Shown here: positions 25,167 through 33,708 of the stretch, piece by piece | Position numbering within the stretch: the first letter of the stretch is position 1 | Layout of the letters: each line of letters begins with the position of its first letter | Source of the DNA: Iodobacter sp025352645 | GTDB lineage: Bacteria > Pseudomonadota > Gammaproteobacteria > Burkholderiales > Chitinibacteraceae | NCBI RefSeq assembly: GCF_033446605.1 | Contig: NZ_JAWQUO010000016.1 | Location: 52,775-116,774, forward strand | Length of the DNA stretch: 64,000 nt | Reading direction: 5' to 3' | Translations under genes and position numbers: made by a program | The notes under the pieces: generated by a model | What the model was told of the DNA's origin: nothing | Databases searched by the model: none | Seen by the model: the letters and a program-made list of their open reading frames with translations, nothing else

Positions 25167-26551
25167 TGAGATAAAGCACGGCTAGTCAGCAAGCCAATTT
25201 GCTTAAAGTGCTGGTAATGTGTTTCAGCGAGGCTATCGCCCCCCTGCCTATCGGCATAAATAATTCCTACCGCTTTGTCACCAACAAAAATAGACATGGC
25301 GCAAAAATCATTATGCCCAACTTGCTCTCGAAAGCCGACGGGCAGCATTGGCTCTAGCGAAGCGGCGTTGCTAGGATTAAACCAAATACTCTGCTGCTTA
25401 AGCATGAGCCGCGTCAGCAAATGCGTCTCATCCAGCTTGATATGCAGCTGGCGAGCAGGATCCGCCGCATCTAGGCCATGGGCAAAGCGCGCTTTAATTG
25501 CATTTTCGCCCGCCACCAGCAACGCAAATAAAATCCGCTGCATACCCAGCCCTTCAGCCAAGGCCCGTACCGCTAAAGTCATAATTTGATTAGCCGGTGC
25601 ACCTTGAGCACCCGCCAAATGTAAGGCCTGCATACGCTCAGCAAGAATATCTTTTTCAACTTTCACCTCCACAGGAGCAGCAAGCGCTGGGGCAGGTGCA
25701 ACCGGCAAAGGCCACTCACCAGGCAGCATGGGTAACCAGCGAGCGGCAGGCCAGCCTTGTTTTTGTGGCTCATTTCTTGCGTAAAACAGCATCAAGCGAT
25801 TAGTGCGCTGCCAAACATCATCCACACTGGTATTTAACACCTCCGCCATCTGCTGTAACAGCTTGGCCACCTCCGGCTGCCACCAGCCACGATCAAGCAG
25901 GGTAGCCAAGCGCAAAGTGGCGTGCTGTAGCACTTGCCGTGGCAAGGCATCCGCTTCTGGCTCTGCCAGTAAAACACTTAAGGCATGGGGCAAAGACCAA
26001 GCCGCGAACAAGGCATGGGCGTGGTCTCGCCCATGCGGAGCCGTTGCATCCGTATCATGTGCTAAAAGCTCCAACACCTCGGGTATGCGGCTTAGTAAGG
26101 CAGAGATAAAAATTTCATCTAAGTGCGCGTCATAGCGCTCCCCAGCAAATTCACGCGCCATTTTTGCCATAAAGCGGCTATCGCCAATCAGCTTATGGAT
26201 TCGAGCAATGCTGCGCGGGTGGCCTTGTAATACATCCTCCAAAATAGGCATTTTTATAAAATGCTCAATAAATGGCGCAACGCCCATCAACATCACAATG
26301 CCATTAATGGTGGTGATATCCGCAGACAAACTGTTTTTTTGCCGCTGATTTATATAACGTAACGCTTGCGCAGTCAGCAAAGGATCTTTTAAAACAATAT
26401 CAGCCAAATCTGACGGGTGGAGCCGATCTGCACGCCGCAAGGCCACCAGCAATTGCTCCTTACTGGATTGCAAAATAGGCAAGCCGCGACGTGCCCAATA
26501 GGCAAGCCATGCAACATTACTTTTTGCGGCGGTTTGAGCTAGATTTTCCAT
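25145..26551 (-). CDS. HDOD-domain signalling protein with C-terminal GAF-like domain
   Basis: 468 aa. The HDOD domain spans about residues 20-220 (RGLPILQSSKEQLLVAL, LKDPLLTAQALRYINQ, ITTINGIVMLMGV, FISALLSRIPEVLELLA); it is an HD-like fold that lacks the metal-binding His-Asp pair. A Pro/Ala linker (PVAPAPALAAPVEV) near residue 290 leads to a GAF-like domain (GMQRILFALL, FRE...DFCAMSIFVGDKAVGIIYADR). HDOD proteins act in signal networks, often with motility or c-di-GMP. It is last in the motA-motB-methyltransferase-HDOD transcript, overlapping the methyltransferase gene by 13 bases, which suggests a motility link. Confidence 0.82.
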   Translation of the reverse strand: MENLAQTAAKSNVAWLAYWARRGLPILQSSKEQLLVALRRADRLHPSDLADIVLKDPLLTAQALRYINQRQKNSLSADITTINGIVMLMGVAPFIEHFIKMPILEDVLQGHPRSIARIHKLIGDSRFMAKMAREFAGERYDAHLDEIFISALLSRIPEVLELLAHDTDATAPHGRDHAHALFAAWSLPHALSVLLAEPEADALPRQVLQHATLRLATLLDRGWWQPEVAKLLQQMAEVLNTSVDDVWQRTNRLMLFYARNEPQKQGWPAARWLPMLPGEWPLPVAPAPALAAPVEVKVEKDILAERMQALHLAGAQGAPANQIMTLAVRALAEGLGMQRILFALLVAGENAIKARFAHGLDAADPARQLHIKLDETHLLTRLMLKQQSIWFNPSNAASLEPMLPVGFREQVGHNDFCAMSIFVGDKAVGIIYADRQGGDSLAETHYQHFKQIGLLTSRALSHHPAQSR

Positions 26552-27258
26552 ACTAAAAGTCGGCTGCCTTTCCAGTCTCCAATATTACAGACGCGCTCTG
26601 GAGGCACATTGGGAATATCAAAGCTATTGCTAATTAATAGGCTACCGGGGCGCATTTCTTTTTGCGCTTTTTCCCATAGCAAGCCCATTGGCTCGGGAGA
26701 TAAATAAGCATAAACCACATCGTACTCTGCCAAATCGGCAGCAAAGGCATCGCCATGTTGCCAGCCCGCGGGGCTATTGGCTAAACGAATTCGGCCCAGC
26801 AACCAAGGCAGCCAAGCAAACTCAATACCATCGGCTTGCACATCCGGCCGATGGCGCACAAACCAAGCTAACACCGTACCCGTACCCGCACCAATATCCA
26901 ACAAACGTGAGCCTTGCGGCACTTGCTCGGCCAGTTGCTCTAAGGCTTGGCTATTACTCAAGTACAGCGGCACGCGATTGCGTAACACGCCGCCAAAGAT
27001 CATCCAGCACAATAAAAAAGCCGCCAAATACCAAAGCGGGTCAATTGAAAGACTAATCGCCAGCAATAACAAAAAGGGAAATGAAAAATGAATCAGGCTC
27101 CACCATTTTCTATCGTGCCAAGGTATTGCAGCAATAACAGAAAAAACACCTGCAAAAAGTGCCCAATAGAAGGCGGGCCATCGCAAAATAAACACGCATC
27201 CTGACGCTGCTAATATTGCACCTAATTGAATCAGCGCAAAACGAGCGGCCTGTGTCAT
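26539..27258 (-). CDS. Membrane-anchored class I SAM-dependent methyltransferase
   Basis: 239 aa. Three to four hydrophobic segments fill residues 8-90 (FALIQLGAILAASGCVFIL, FYWALFAGVFSVIAAI, FPFLLLLAISLSI, WYLAAFLLCWMIFGG), followed by a Rossmann methyltransferase domain. Motif I is LLDIGAGTGTVLAWF (about 119-133), motif II ends DGIEFAW and the motif IV region is YDVVYAYLSPEPM. The plan resembles FAM173-type lysine methyltransferases. ATG overlaps the motB stop (ATGA). A target among motor or membrane proteins is possible but not shown. Confidence 0.78.
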   Translation of the reverse strand: MTQAARFALIQLGAILAASGCVFILRWPAFYWALFAGVFSVIAAIPWHDRKWWSLIHFSFPFLLLLAISLSIDPLWYLAAFLLCWMIFGGVLRNRVPLYLSNSQALEQLAEQVPQGSRLLDIGAGTGTVLAWFVRHRPDVQADGIEFAWLPWLLGRIRLANSPAGWQHGDAFAADLAEYDVVYAYLSPEPMGLLWEKAQKEMRPGSLLISNSFDIPNVPPERVCNIGDWKGSRLLVWKI

Positions 27259-28151
27259 TTACTCGGCTTTGGAATGGTGGCGATAGGCTCGGCTTTTTCT
27301 TCTTGACCTTTACCTGCCTGCTCACGAATATTGTTTTCTGCATCGTGATTCAAGACCACGATACTGATTCGGCGATTAATGGGGTTATAGATATTACCCG
27401 TGTCTAGCGGCACAACATCGCCATAGCCATTGACGCGCAATATTTTATTATCAGGCAGCCCCCCAGCCACTAATTCACGGCGCGACGAATTGGCGCGATC
27501 AGCAGAGAGTTCCCAATTGCTATAGCCATTATCGCCACCAGCAAATTTAGATGAATCAGTATGCCCAGATAAAGACACCGAATTAGGCACTTCATTCAAA
27601 AACTGGGCTATTTCTTGCAACATGCCGCGACTAAAAGATTCAAGCTCTGAGCTACCCGATTTAAACATGGGCCGATTTTGCTCATCCACAATTTGAATTC
27701 TTAAGCCTTCTGACACCATATCCATCTTTAATTGATCTTTAAACTTAGCCAAAGCAGAGTTTTCTTTGACTTTGCTGTCAATCAAAGCTTCAATTTTTTG
27801 TTTTAATTCAGAGAGGCGTTTTTTATCTTTAGTGGCTTCAGTAATCACATCGCCTTTCTTAACTTGCCCCGCTTGCTGGGTAAGATCATTGCCCCCCCCT
27901 TTAATCAAAGACGTAGCATCTCCTGCACCATCGCCCCCCGACATCGAGACTTTCAGCGGGTTGGCAAAGTAGCTGGTAATCCCTTTCATGGTTCCTTTGG
28001 ATACCGAGCCTAGCAACCACATCAACAAGAAGAACGCCATCATTGCCGTTACAAAATCGGCGTAGGCAATTTTCCAAGCGCCACCATGATGGCCATGGCC
28101 ACCTTTTTTGATGCGCTTTACGATTATGGGGCGTTGTGAATCATCGCTCAT
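27255..28151 (-). CDS. motB: Flagellar motor stator protein MotB
   Basis: 298 aa. A short cytoplasmic start (IVKRIKKGGHGHHGG) precedes the single membrane helix with the proton-accepting Asp32 (YADFVTAMMAFFLLMWLLGS), the same position as in E. coli. The periplasmic plug follows, then the OmpA-like peptidoglycan-binding domain (VSLSGHTDSS, NWELSADRANSSRREL, RRISIVVL). With MotA it forms the proton-driven stator. 22 bases after motA and overlapping the methyltransferase gene by 4. Confidence 0.95.
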   Translation of the reverse strand: MSDDSQRPIIVKRIKKGGHGHHGGAWKIAYADFVTAMMAFFLLMWLLGSVSKGTMKGITSYFANPLKVSMSGGDGAGDATSLIKGGGNDLTQQAGQVKKGDVITEATKDKKRLSELKQKIEALIDSKVKENSALAKFKDQLKMDMVSEGLRIQIVDEQNRPMFKSGSSELESFSRGMLQEIAQFLNEVPNSVSLSGHTDSSKFAGGDNGYSNWELSADRANSSRRELVAGGLPDNKILRVNGYGDVVPLDTGNIYNPINRRISIVVLNHDAENNIREQAGKGQEEKAEPIATIPKPSK

Positions 28152-28173
28152 TTTGCACTCAACCTATCTGTGA

Positions 28174-29034
28174 TTACTTACCCTTAGCACTCTTAACATG
28201 CTCTTCCAATTCTTTAAAACTAGGCCGCTCGTGAATGCTCAACGCTTTACGGCCAAATTCAACCGCAACTTGCGGCGCATAACCATTCAAACTTGCCAGC
28301 AAAGTCACTTTTACCGCCTGAAATGCAATACTCGTCGCCATACCCTGCTTCTCGAGTACCGTTGCCAATGGCCCAAAAAAGCCATAAGCCAACCAAATCC
28401 CCATAAAGGTCCCCACCAGTGCGGCACCAATCAACTCACCCAAGGCAGGAGGAGGTAGATGTAAGGAGCCCATCACGTGAACTACCCCCATCACCGCCGC
28501 CACAATACCGAAAGCGGGCAAACCATCAGCAAGCTTGGTCACCGCATCAACGGCCACGTGGGCATCGGCATGGTGCGCTTCTAGCTCTACATCCATTAAG
28601 TTTTCAATTTCCATTGAATTTAGATTACCCCCCACCATTAAGCGTAGGTAATCACATAGAAACTCAGTTAAATGATGATCGTGTGAAACAGAAGCATATT
28701 TGGAAATAATCGGGCTGGAATGCGGGTCTTCAATATCGGTTTCAATCGACATTAAGCCCTCTTTACGCACTTTTGAGAGAATCTCAAACATCATGGCAAA
28801 GAGGTCCATATAAAAAGGCTTGTTATATGGAGAGCTTTTAAACATCAGAGGCAAAGCAGCAATGGTGGATTTCATCCCTTTTGCGCCTTGCGCTGCAATC
28901 ATTGCGCCGATCGCACCACCAAAAATAATAATCAACTCGGAAGGTTGCCAGAAAGTACCTAAGTGCCCGCCGTGTGCCGCGTAAGCGCCCAGAATACAAA
29001 CGCACATGAAGATATAGCCAATAATGACGAACAT
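28174..29034 (-). CDS. motA: Flagellar motor stator protein MotA
   Basis: 286-aa inner-membrane protein with four helices (about 3-20, 33-50, 170-192, 201-222) and a large cytoplasmic loop. The two loop residues that contact the rotor protein FliG in E. coli, Arg90 and Glu98, sit at the same positions (KVRKEGLMSIE). The VDAVTKLADGLPAFGIVAAVMG pore block is conserved. First gene of motA-motB-methyltransferase-HDOD, with AGGGAAG before the ATG. No flagellar structural genes are in the window. Confidence 0.95.
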   Translation of the reverse strand: MFVIIGYIFMCVCILGAYAAHGGHLGTFWQPSELIIIFGGAIGAMIAAQGAKGMKSTIAALPLMFKSSPYNKPFYMDLFAMMFEILSKVRKEGLMSIETDIEDPHSSPIISKYASVSHDHHLTEFLCDYLRLMVGGNLNSMEIENLMDVELEAHHADAHVAVDAVTKLADGLPAFGIVAAVMGVVHVMGSLHLPPPALGELIGAALVGTFMGIWLAYGFFGPLATVLEKQGMATSIAFQAVKVTLLASLNGYAPQVAVEFGRKALSIHERPSFKELEEHVKSAKGK

Positions 29035-29122
29035 GCGTCAGCTTCCCTGTGATGACTTAATAAAATAACTTACTTAAGATGCATATTAGAAGATTGATTA
29101 GAGTGCGACAACCAATCCGATG

Positions 29123-29152
29123 GATTAAAGCAAAATGATTGATGCTTTAATC
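29123..29152 (-). terminator. AU-rich hairpin after rnhB
   Basis: Perfect 10-bp inverted repeat GATTAAAGCA / TGCTTTAATC with a 10-base loop, 6 bases past the rnhB stop. Low GC and no clear T-run make it a weak terminator candidate; it also lies in the motA leader. Confidence 0.4.
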
Positions 29153-29157
29153 TATTT

Positions 29158-29739
29158 TTACCAAAGTGCAGCTTGTGCACTGGCCTTTATAACAGGTCCA
29201 AAACTTTTTCTATGCACAGGGCAAGGTCCAAGGCGTTTTAGGGCCTCTAAATGCTGGGCGGTGGGATAACCTTTATGCTGGGCAAAGCCATAACCCGGAT
29301 ATAAAACCTCAAGGGTTTCAATATCACGATCGCGGCTGACTTTGGCTAGAATTGAGGCTGCCGAGATACACGCTTCCAATGCATCGCCCCCCACAATAGC
29401 GCGTCCTGCAACGGTTAAACCCTTAGGTACTCGATTGCCATCAATCAAGGCCTCAGTAGGCACAACAGATAGGCCAGCAACGGCGCGTTGCATGGCCAAC
29501 ATGGATGCATGCAGGATATTTAATTCATCGATTTCTTCGATTGAGGCCTGTGCCACCGACCATGCAATCGCGCAGGATTTAATGGCATCAAACAACACAT
29601 CGCGGCGCTTCGCACTCAATTTTTTAGAGTCATTCAAGCCAGGTAAATCATAGTTTTCCGGCAGAATAACTGCTGCCGCATAAACCGCGCCAGCCAAAGG
29701 CCCCCGCCCCGCCTCATCTACACCACAAATTAACTTCAA
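29158..29739 (-). CDS. rnhB: Ribonuclease HII
   Basis: Removes ribonucleotides from DNA and cleaves RNA-DNA hybrids. Start chosen at TTG 29739, whose TTGA overlaps the lpxB stop and which has AGGGG upstream, giving 193 aa; the longer open frame adds 19 Cys/Arg-rich residues that are really lpxB read in another frame. DEDD catalytic residues appear in GVDEAGRGPLAG, LIDGN and SILAKVSRDR. Final gene of the rpsB-to-rnhB envelope block. Confidence 0.92.
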   Translation of the reverse strand: MKLICGVDEAGRGPLAGAVYAAAVILPENYDLPGLNDSKKLSAKRRDVLFDAIKSCAIAWSVAQASIEEIDELNILHASMLAMQRAVAGLSVVPTEALIDGNRVPKGLTVAGRAIVGGDALEACISAASILAKVSRDRDIETLEVLYPGYGFAQHKGYPTAQHLEALKRLGPCPVHRKSFGPVIKASAQAALW

Positions 29740-30905
29740 ACTTTCACCCCTAATACAGCGCAAACAGCATCGGCAGCCCGCTCGGCAGCATCGCAACGCA
29801 GGCTATGATGCAAATCAGCAAAACGATCACTTAATGCGTTCGATAAACGCTTATCATCGAATAGATTGGCCATTGCTTGTGCCAAGTTGTCAGGTGTGGC
29901 GTCGTCTTGTAGTAATTCTGGCACAATAAATTGCCCTGCCAATACATTAGGCAAGCTGACATAAGGTAGGCGTAATTTTCTTTTAACCATGCGATAGGTT
30001 AATGGTGATAGGCGATAAGTCACCACCATCGGGCGTCTTGCCAGCATCGCTTCCAAGGTTGCGGTTCCTGATGCCAATAAAATAACATCGGCAGCCTGCA
30101 TAGCCTCGTGTGCGTGACCAAACATCAAGCGGAACGGCAGCTCTTGTGCGCCTTGCTTCCAGATTTCCCTCTCAAACAGCAAGCGGGTTTCGCGTGTCAC
30201 AAAGGGCACTAAAAACAGCGCATTTGGATAGCGTTCAAGTAGTTTTTTTGCCGTTTCAACAAACAGCTTAGCCAGCATGTCTAATTCGCTTTGTCGGCTA
30301 CCTGGCAATAAAGTAAATACCGCCCGCTGCTCGGGAATTTCTAATGCTTCACGCACGGCGAGCTGATTAGGCTCTGCTGGAAAAATCTCAGCCAGCGGAT
30401 GCCCAACATAGCTGGCAGGAATACGCGCATCTCGATAAATTTTTTCTTCAAACGGGAACAGCAGCAGCATGTGTGAAACACATTGGCCAATTTTTTTAAG
30501 CCGCTCAGAGCGCCAAGCCCAAACAGAGGGCCCCACATAATGAATGGTGGGCACGCCTGCTTGCTTCAGTGCTTTTTCTAAAGAAAAATTAAAATCAGGC
30601 GCGTCAATACCAATAAATAAATCAGGTTTATTGGCCAATAATTGTTTTTTTAATTGCCGCCGAATTCTAAGTAATTCTGGCAAATGCCGAATGACTTCTA
30701 AGTAGCCGCGCACCGATAATTTTTCCATGGGCACAACGGTTACGCAGCCTGCGCTTTGCATTTTAGGGCCAGCAATACCAAAAAATTCAGCATGAGGTAG
30801 GCGTTTTTTAAGTGCCAAAATAAGCTGGCTGCCTAATAGATCGCCCGAGGCTTCTCCGGCCACCACCGCAATGCGCGGGCGGCCTTGAATATGGGATAGC
30901 TGCAT
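29736..30905 (-). CDS. lpxB: Lipid-A-disaccharide synthase
   Basis: GT19 glycosyltransferase joining UDP-2,3-diacylglucosamine and lipid X to the disaccharide of lipid A at the inner face of the inner membrane. 389 aa from the ATG at 30905, one base after the lpxA stop; the upstream extension lies in lpxA. Family blocks: VAGEASGDLLGSQL, IGIDAPDFN, PSVWAWRSER, LLPGSRQSE and ASGTATLEAML. lpxA-lpxB-rnhB are tightly packed with stop/start contact. Confidence 0.95.
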   Translation of the reverse strand: MQLSHIQGRPRIAVVAGEASGDLLGSQLILALKKRLPHAEFFGIAGPKMQSAGCVTVVPMEKLSVRGYLEVIRHLPELLRIRRQLKKQLLANKPDLFIGIDAPDFNFSLEKALKQAGVPTIHYVGPSVWAWRSERLKKIGQCVSHMLLLFPFEEKIYRDARIPASYVGHPLAEIFPAEPNQLAVREALEIPEQRAVFTLLPGSRQSELDMLAKLFVETAKKLLERYPNALFLVPFVTRETRLLFEREIWKQGAQELPFRLMFGHAHEAMQAADVILLASGTATLEAMLARRPMVVTYRLSPLTYRMVKRKLRLPYVSLPNVLAGQFIVPELLQDDATPDNLAQAMANLFDDKRLSNALSDRFADLHHSLRCDAAERAADAVCAVLGVKV

Positions 30906-30906
30906 A

Positions 30907-31683
30907 TTAACGGATGATTCCGCGTGTAGATGCTGCAAAGAAATCGACAAAGGGCTGTAGCTCAGGTTGAGTCAAGCACTGCTCCTCAAGCATTTGACGT
31001 GCATCTACAAAAGGAATGCTTTTGCGATACAACGTTTTATAAGCGCGTTTAATATTAGTAATTTGCTCACTACTAAAACCACGGCGCTTTAATCCTTCGC
31101 TATTAATGCCATTAGGCACGGCGCGATTACCCGCAGCCAATACAAAGGGCGGTACATCTTGCGCCACTGCCGCCGTAAAGGCCGTCATTGCATGCGGAGC
31201 AATCTTACAGAATTGATGCACGGTGGTAAAACCACCCAAAATCACCCAATCGCCAATATCCACATGGCCTGCCAAGGTGGTGTTATTGGCAAAAATAGTG
31301 TGATTACCAATTTTGCAATCATGCGCAATATGCACATAGGCCATAATCCAATTGTCATTGCCAATTTGGGTTACGCCTTCATCCTGAGCCGTTCCAGTAG
31401 AAATGGTGACACTTTGGAAGATGGTATTGCCATCACCGATAAGCAGCTGAGTAGGCTCGCCAGCATATTTTTTATCTTGAGGATCGCAACCGATACTGGC
31501 AAAAGAATAGATGCGATTATTGCTACCAATGCGGGTATGCCCAGCAACCACAACATGGGCCTCTAAGCGAGTGCCCGAGCCAATAGAAACATGCTCGCCA
31601 ATCACGCAATATGGGCCGATCTCTACATTATCAGCCAGCATTGCGCCATCATGAATAATGGCGGAAGGATGAATTTTAGACAT
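30907..31683 (-). CDS. lpxA: UDP-N-acetylglucosamine acyltransferase
   Basis: First enzyme of lipid A synthesis, moving a hydroxyacyl chain from ACP to the 3-OH of UDP-GlcNAc. 258 aa from the ATG at 31683 (MSKIHPSAIIHDGA); the 14-residue upstream extension has no ribosome site. Left-handed beta-helix hexapeptide repeats run through residues 5-190. The catalytic His corresponds to His121 (IAHDC). The C-terminal helical part contains NSEGLKRRGF. Lies 16 bases after fabZ. Confidence 0.95.
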   Translation of the reverse strand: MSKIHPSAIIHDGAMLADNVEIGPYCVIGEHVSIGSGTRLEAHVVVAGHTRIGSNNRIYSFASIGCDPQDKKYAGEPTQLLIGDGNTIFQSVTISTGTAQDEGVTQIGNDNWIMAYVHIAHDCKIGNHTIFANNTTLAGHVDIGDWVILGGFTTVHQFCKIAPHAMTAFTAAVAQDVPPFVLAAGNRAVPNGINSEGLKRRGFSSEQITNIKRAYKTLYRKSIPFVDARQMLEEQCLTQPELQPFVDFFAASTRGIIR

Positions 31684-31699
31684 TTTATTATTCTGCCAA

Positions 31700-32152
31700 T
31701 TAGCGCTTAACATCGCGCTGAGCACACATCAAATCAGCCTCAGCAGCCAGCTCGTCCCCTACAAAGGCTTGTGCTTTATATTTCCAAATGCCGCGTTTAT
31801 TGGCCGTAATTTGTACGCATAAAGTCAGTTGATCGCCAGGAACCACTTGGCGCTTAAACCGTGCATTATCAATACCCGCAAAGAAATACAGCGAATCTTC
31901 TGAAGGAGGTACTTCTAAGCTTTTATACGACAAAACACCCGCGGCTTGCGCCAGCGCTTCCAGAATCAACACACCAGGCATTACTGGGTAAGTTGGAAAA
32001 TGGCCTTGAAAAAAAGGCTCATTAATGCTGACGTTTTTAATTGCTTTAATAGATACGCCTAGCTCCATTTCTACAACGCGATCAATTAATAAAAACGGAT
32101 AGCGATGCGGTAAGCATTTAGCAATTTCTAAAACATCCATAATTTGACTCAT
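31700..32152 (-). CDS. fabZ: 3-hydroxyacyl-[acyl-carrier-protein] dehydratase
   Basis: 150-aa hot-dog fold dehydratase of fatty-acid elongation. Catalytic His51 in QGHFPTYPVMPGV and Glu65 in LILEALAQ. It competes with LpxA for hydroxyacyl-ACP, hence the conserved lpxD-fabZ-lpxA order. Its first base is shared with the lpxD stop. A Met at codon 5 is an alternative start. Confidence 0.95.
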   Translation of the reverse strand: MSQIMDVLEIAKCLPHRYPFLLIDRVVEMELGVSIKAIKNVSINEPFFQGHFPTYPVMPGVLILEALAQAAGVLSYKSLEVPPSEDSLYFFAGIDNARFKRQVVPGDQLTLCVQITANKRGIWKYKAQAFVGDELAAEADLMCAQRDVKR

Positions 32153-33192
32153 TACTCTGATTCTCCAGCCGGCAACTGAGTGTGCCGTAGTTCTTTTTCA
32201 AGTTGCTTAATACGTTTAGCTAATTCATCTAAATGCCGCAAGTGCGCGGCATTATGTCGCCATTCATCGTGAGTTTGCATCGGGTAGGAGCCAGAATACA
32301 CACCTGGCTCACGAATGGTTTTAGCCACCAAAGTGCCACCCAATACGGTAGTGCCATCGCAAATTTCTAGATGCCCTGAAATCATAACCGCGCCACCAAT
32401 TTGGCAACGTGCGCCAATTTTAGTGGAGCCTGCAATCCCTACACAGGCCGCCATGGCGGTGTGTTCGCCAATTTCAACATTGTGTGCAACTTGGATCAAG
32501 TTATCAATGCGCGCGCCATTGCCAATCACCGTATCACTCAACGCACCCCGATCCACCGTAGTGCAAGAGCCAATTTCCACATCATTGCCAATTAAAACGC
32601 GGCCAAGTTGAGGGATTTTTTCCCAGTGATCTCCAGCCCACGCATTACCAAAACCATCCCCTGCAATCACGGCATTGCTATGCACAATCACCCGATCCCC
32701 CATAAAAGCACCGCAATGGATGCTGCTATTTGGGTAGATTAAACAATCCGCGCCAATCTCAACCTGCTCGCCAATATAGGCATTCGCCATTACGATGGTT
32801 CGCTCGCCAATATTTGCTCCAGCAGCAATCACAGCGCCTGGGCCAATCTGTGCGCTAGCCGCAACAATGGCTAATTCATCTACGACCGCACGCGGATGAA
32901 TACCCGCTACAGCCACTGGCTGTGGATAGAGCAACTGAGCCACTTTAGCAAAATAAAGCTGGGGATCACGGGTGGTAATGTGCGGGCGATCAAGTGCCGC
33001 ACTTTCGGTGGGGCGAACAATAAACGCCGCCGCCGAGCTGCTTTGCAGCTGAGCACGCAAACGAGGGTTAGCCAAAAAACTAATCTGCCCCTCGCCAGCT
33101 CGATCTAAAGAGGCCACACCAGAAATGACAACATCGGCACCATGGTGCTCACCACCTAGCAATTTAATCAAATAAGACAAAGAGAGCGCCAT
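32152..33192 (-). CDS. lpxD: UDP-3-O-(3-hydroxymyristoyl)glucosamine N-acyltransferase
   Basis: 346 aa. An N-terminal uridine-binding domain (about 1-100, GVASLDRAGEGQISFLANPR) leads into a hexapeptide-repeat left-handed helix with the catalytic His in IQVAHNVEIGE. A C-terminal coiled helix (LDELAKRIKQLEKEL) is ACP-binding in relatives. Adds the N-linked acyl chain in lipid A synthesis. Starts 4 bases after skp. Confidence 0.95.
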   Translation of the reverse strand: MALSLSYLIKLLGGEHHGADVVISGVASLDRAGEGQISFLANPRLRAQLQSSSAAAFIVRPTESAALDRPHITTRDPQLYFAKVAQLLYPQPVAVAGIHPRAVVDELAIVAASAQIGPGAVIAAGANIGERTIVMANAYIGEQVEIGADCLIYPNSSIHCGAFMGDRVIVHSNAVIAGDGFGNAWAGDHWEKIPQLGRVLIGNDVEIGSCTTVDRGALSDTVIGNGARIDNLIQVAHNVEIGEHTAMAACVGIAGSTKIGARCQIGGAVMISGHLEICDGTTVLGGTLVAKTIREPGVYSGSYPMQTHDEWRHNAAHLRHLDELAKRIKQLEKELRHTQLPAGESE

Positions 33193-33196
33193 GCGT

Positions 33197-33691
33197 TTAT
33201 TTATCCGCCAAAAGCTTTATCACCTTATCGGTAATATCAATTTTAGGATTAAACCAAGCTGCATCTTGTACGATTAAATCGTATTTTTCATTTTTAGCAA
33301 TTTGTTCAATTGCGGTTCTTACGCGCTCTTGCAAACCCGAATACTCTTCATTACGACGCGTATTCATGTCTTCATTTAGCTCACGCGTCATACGCTGGTA
33401 ATCTTGATTCATTTTGATTAGCTCGCGCTCTTTTACGCGACGATCAACTTCAGCAATGGCGCCTTTATCCATCAGTTGCTGCAATGCCTTGCCTTGAGTT
33501 GCAAGTCTTTGCACCTCAACTTTTCGGACGTCGAATTCTTTGTCAAGCTTTTTGCCTGCCCTTAAGCCAGGAGCTGATTCACGCAAGATGCGATCTGGCT
33601 CAACAAAGCCAATTCTTACTTCTGCAGCAAAGGTACTGGACACAAAGGCCAAACCCATTCCAAACAATAACGCACGTGGCCATTTCAACAT
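33197..33691 (-). CDS. skp: Periplasmic chaperone Skp (OmpH)
   Basis: 164 aa with a cleavable signal peptide (MLKWPRALLFGMGLAFVSSTFAA). Mature protein starts with the short beta part (VRIGFVEPDRIL) and has the long charged helical arms typical of the trimeric jellyfish chaperone (KVEVQRLATQGKALQQLMDK, RRNEEYSGLQERVRTAIEQI). Holds unfolded outer-membrane proteins for BamA, whose gene is 17 bases upstream. Confidence 0.93.
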   Translation of the reverse strand: MLKWPRALLFGMGLAFVSSTFAAEVRIGFVEPDRILRESAPGLRAGKKLDKEFDVRKVEVQRLATQGKALQQLMDKGAIAEVDRRVKERELIKMNQDYQRMTRELNEDMNTRRNEEYSGLQERVRTAIEQIAKNEKYDLIVQDAAWFNPKIDITDKVIKLLADK

Positions 33692-33708
33692 ATGTAGACA
33701 CTCCTAAA

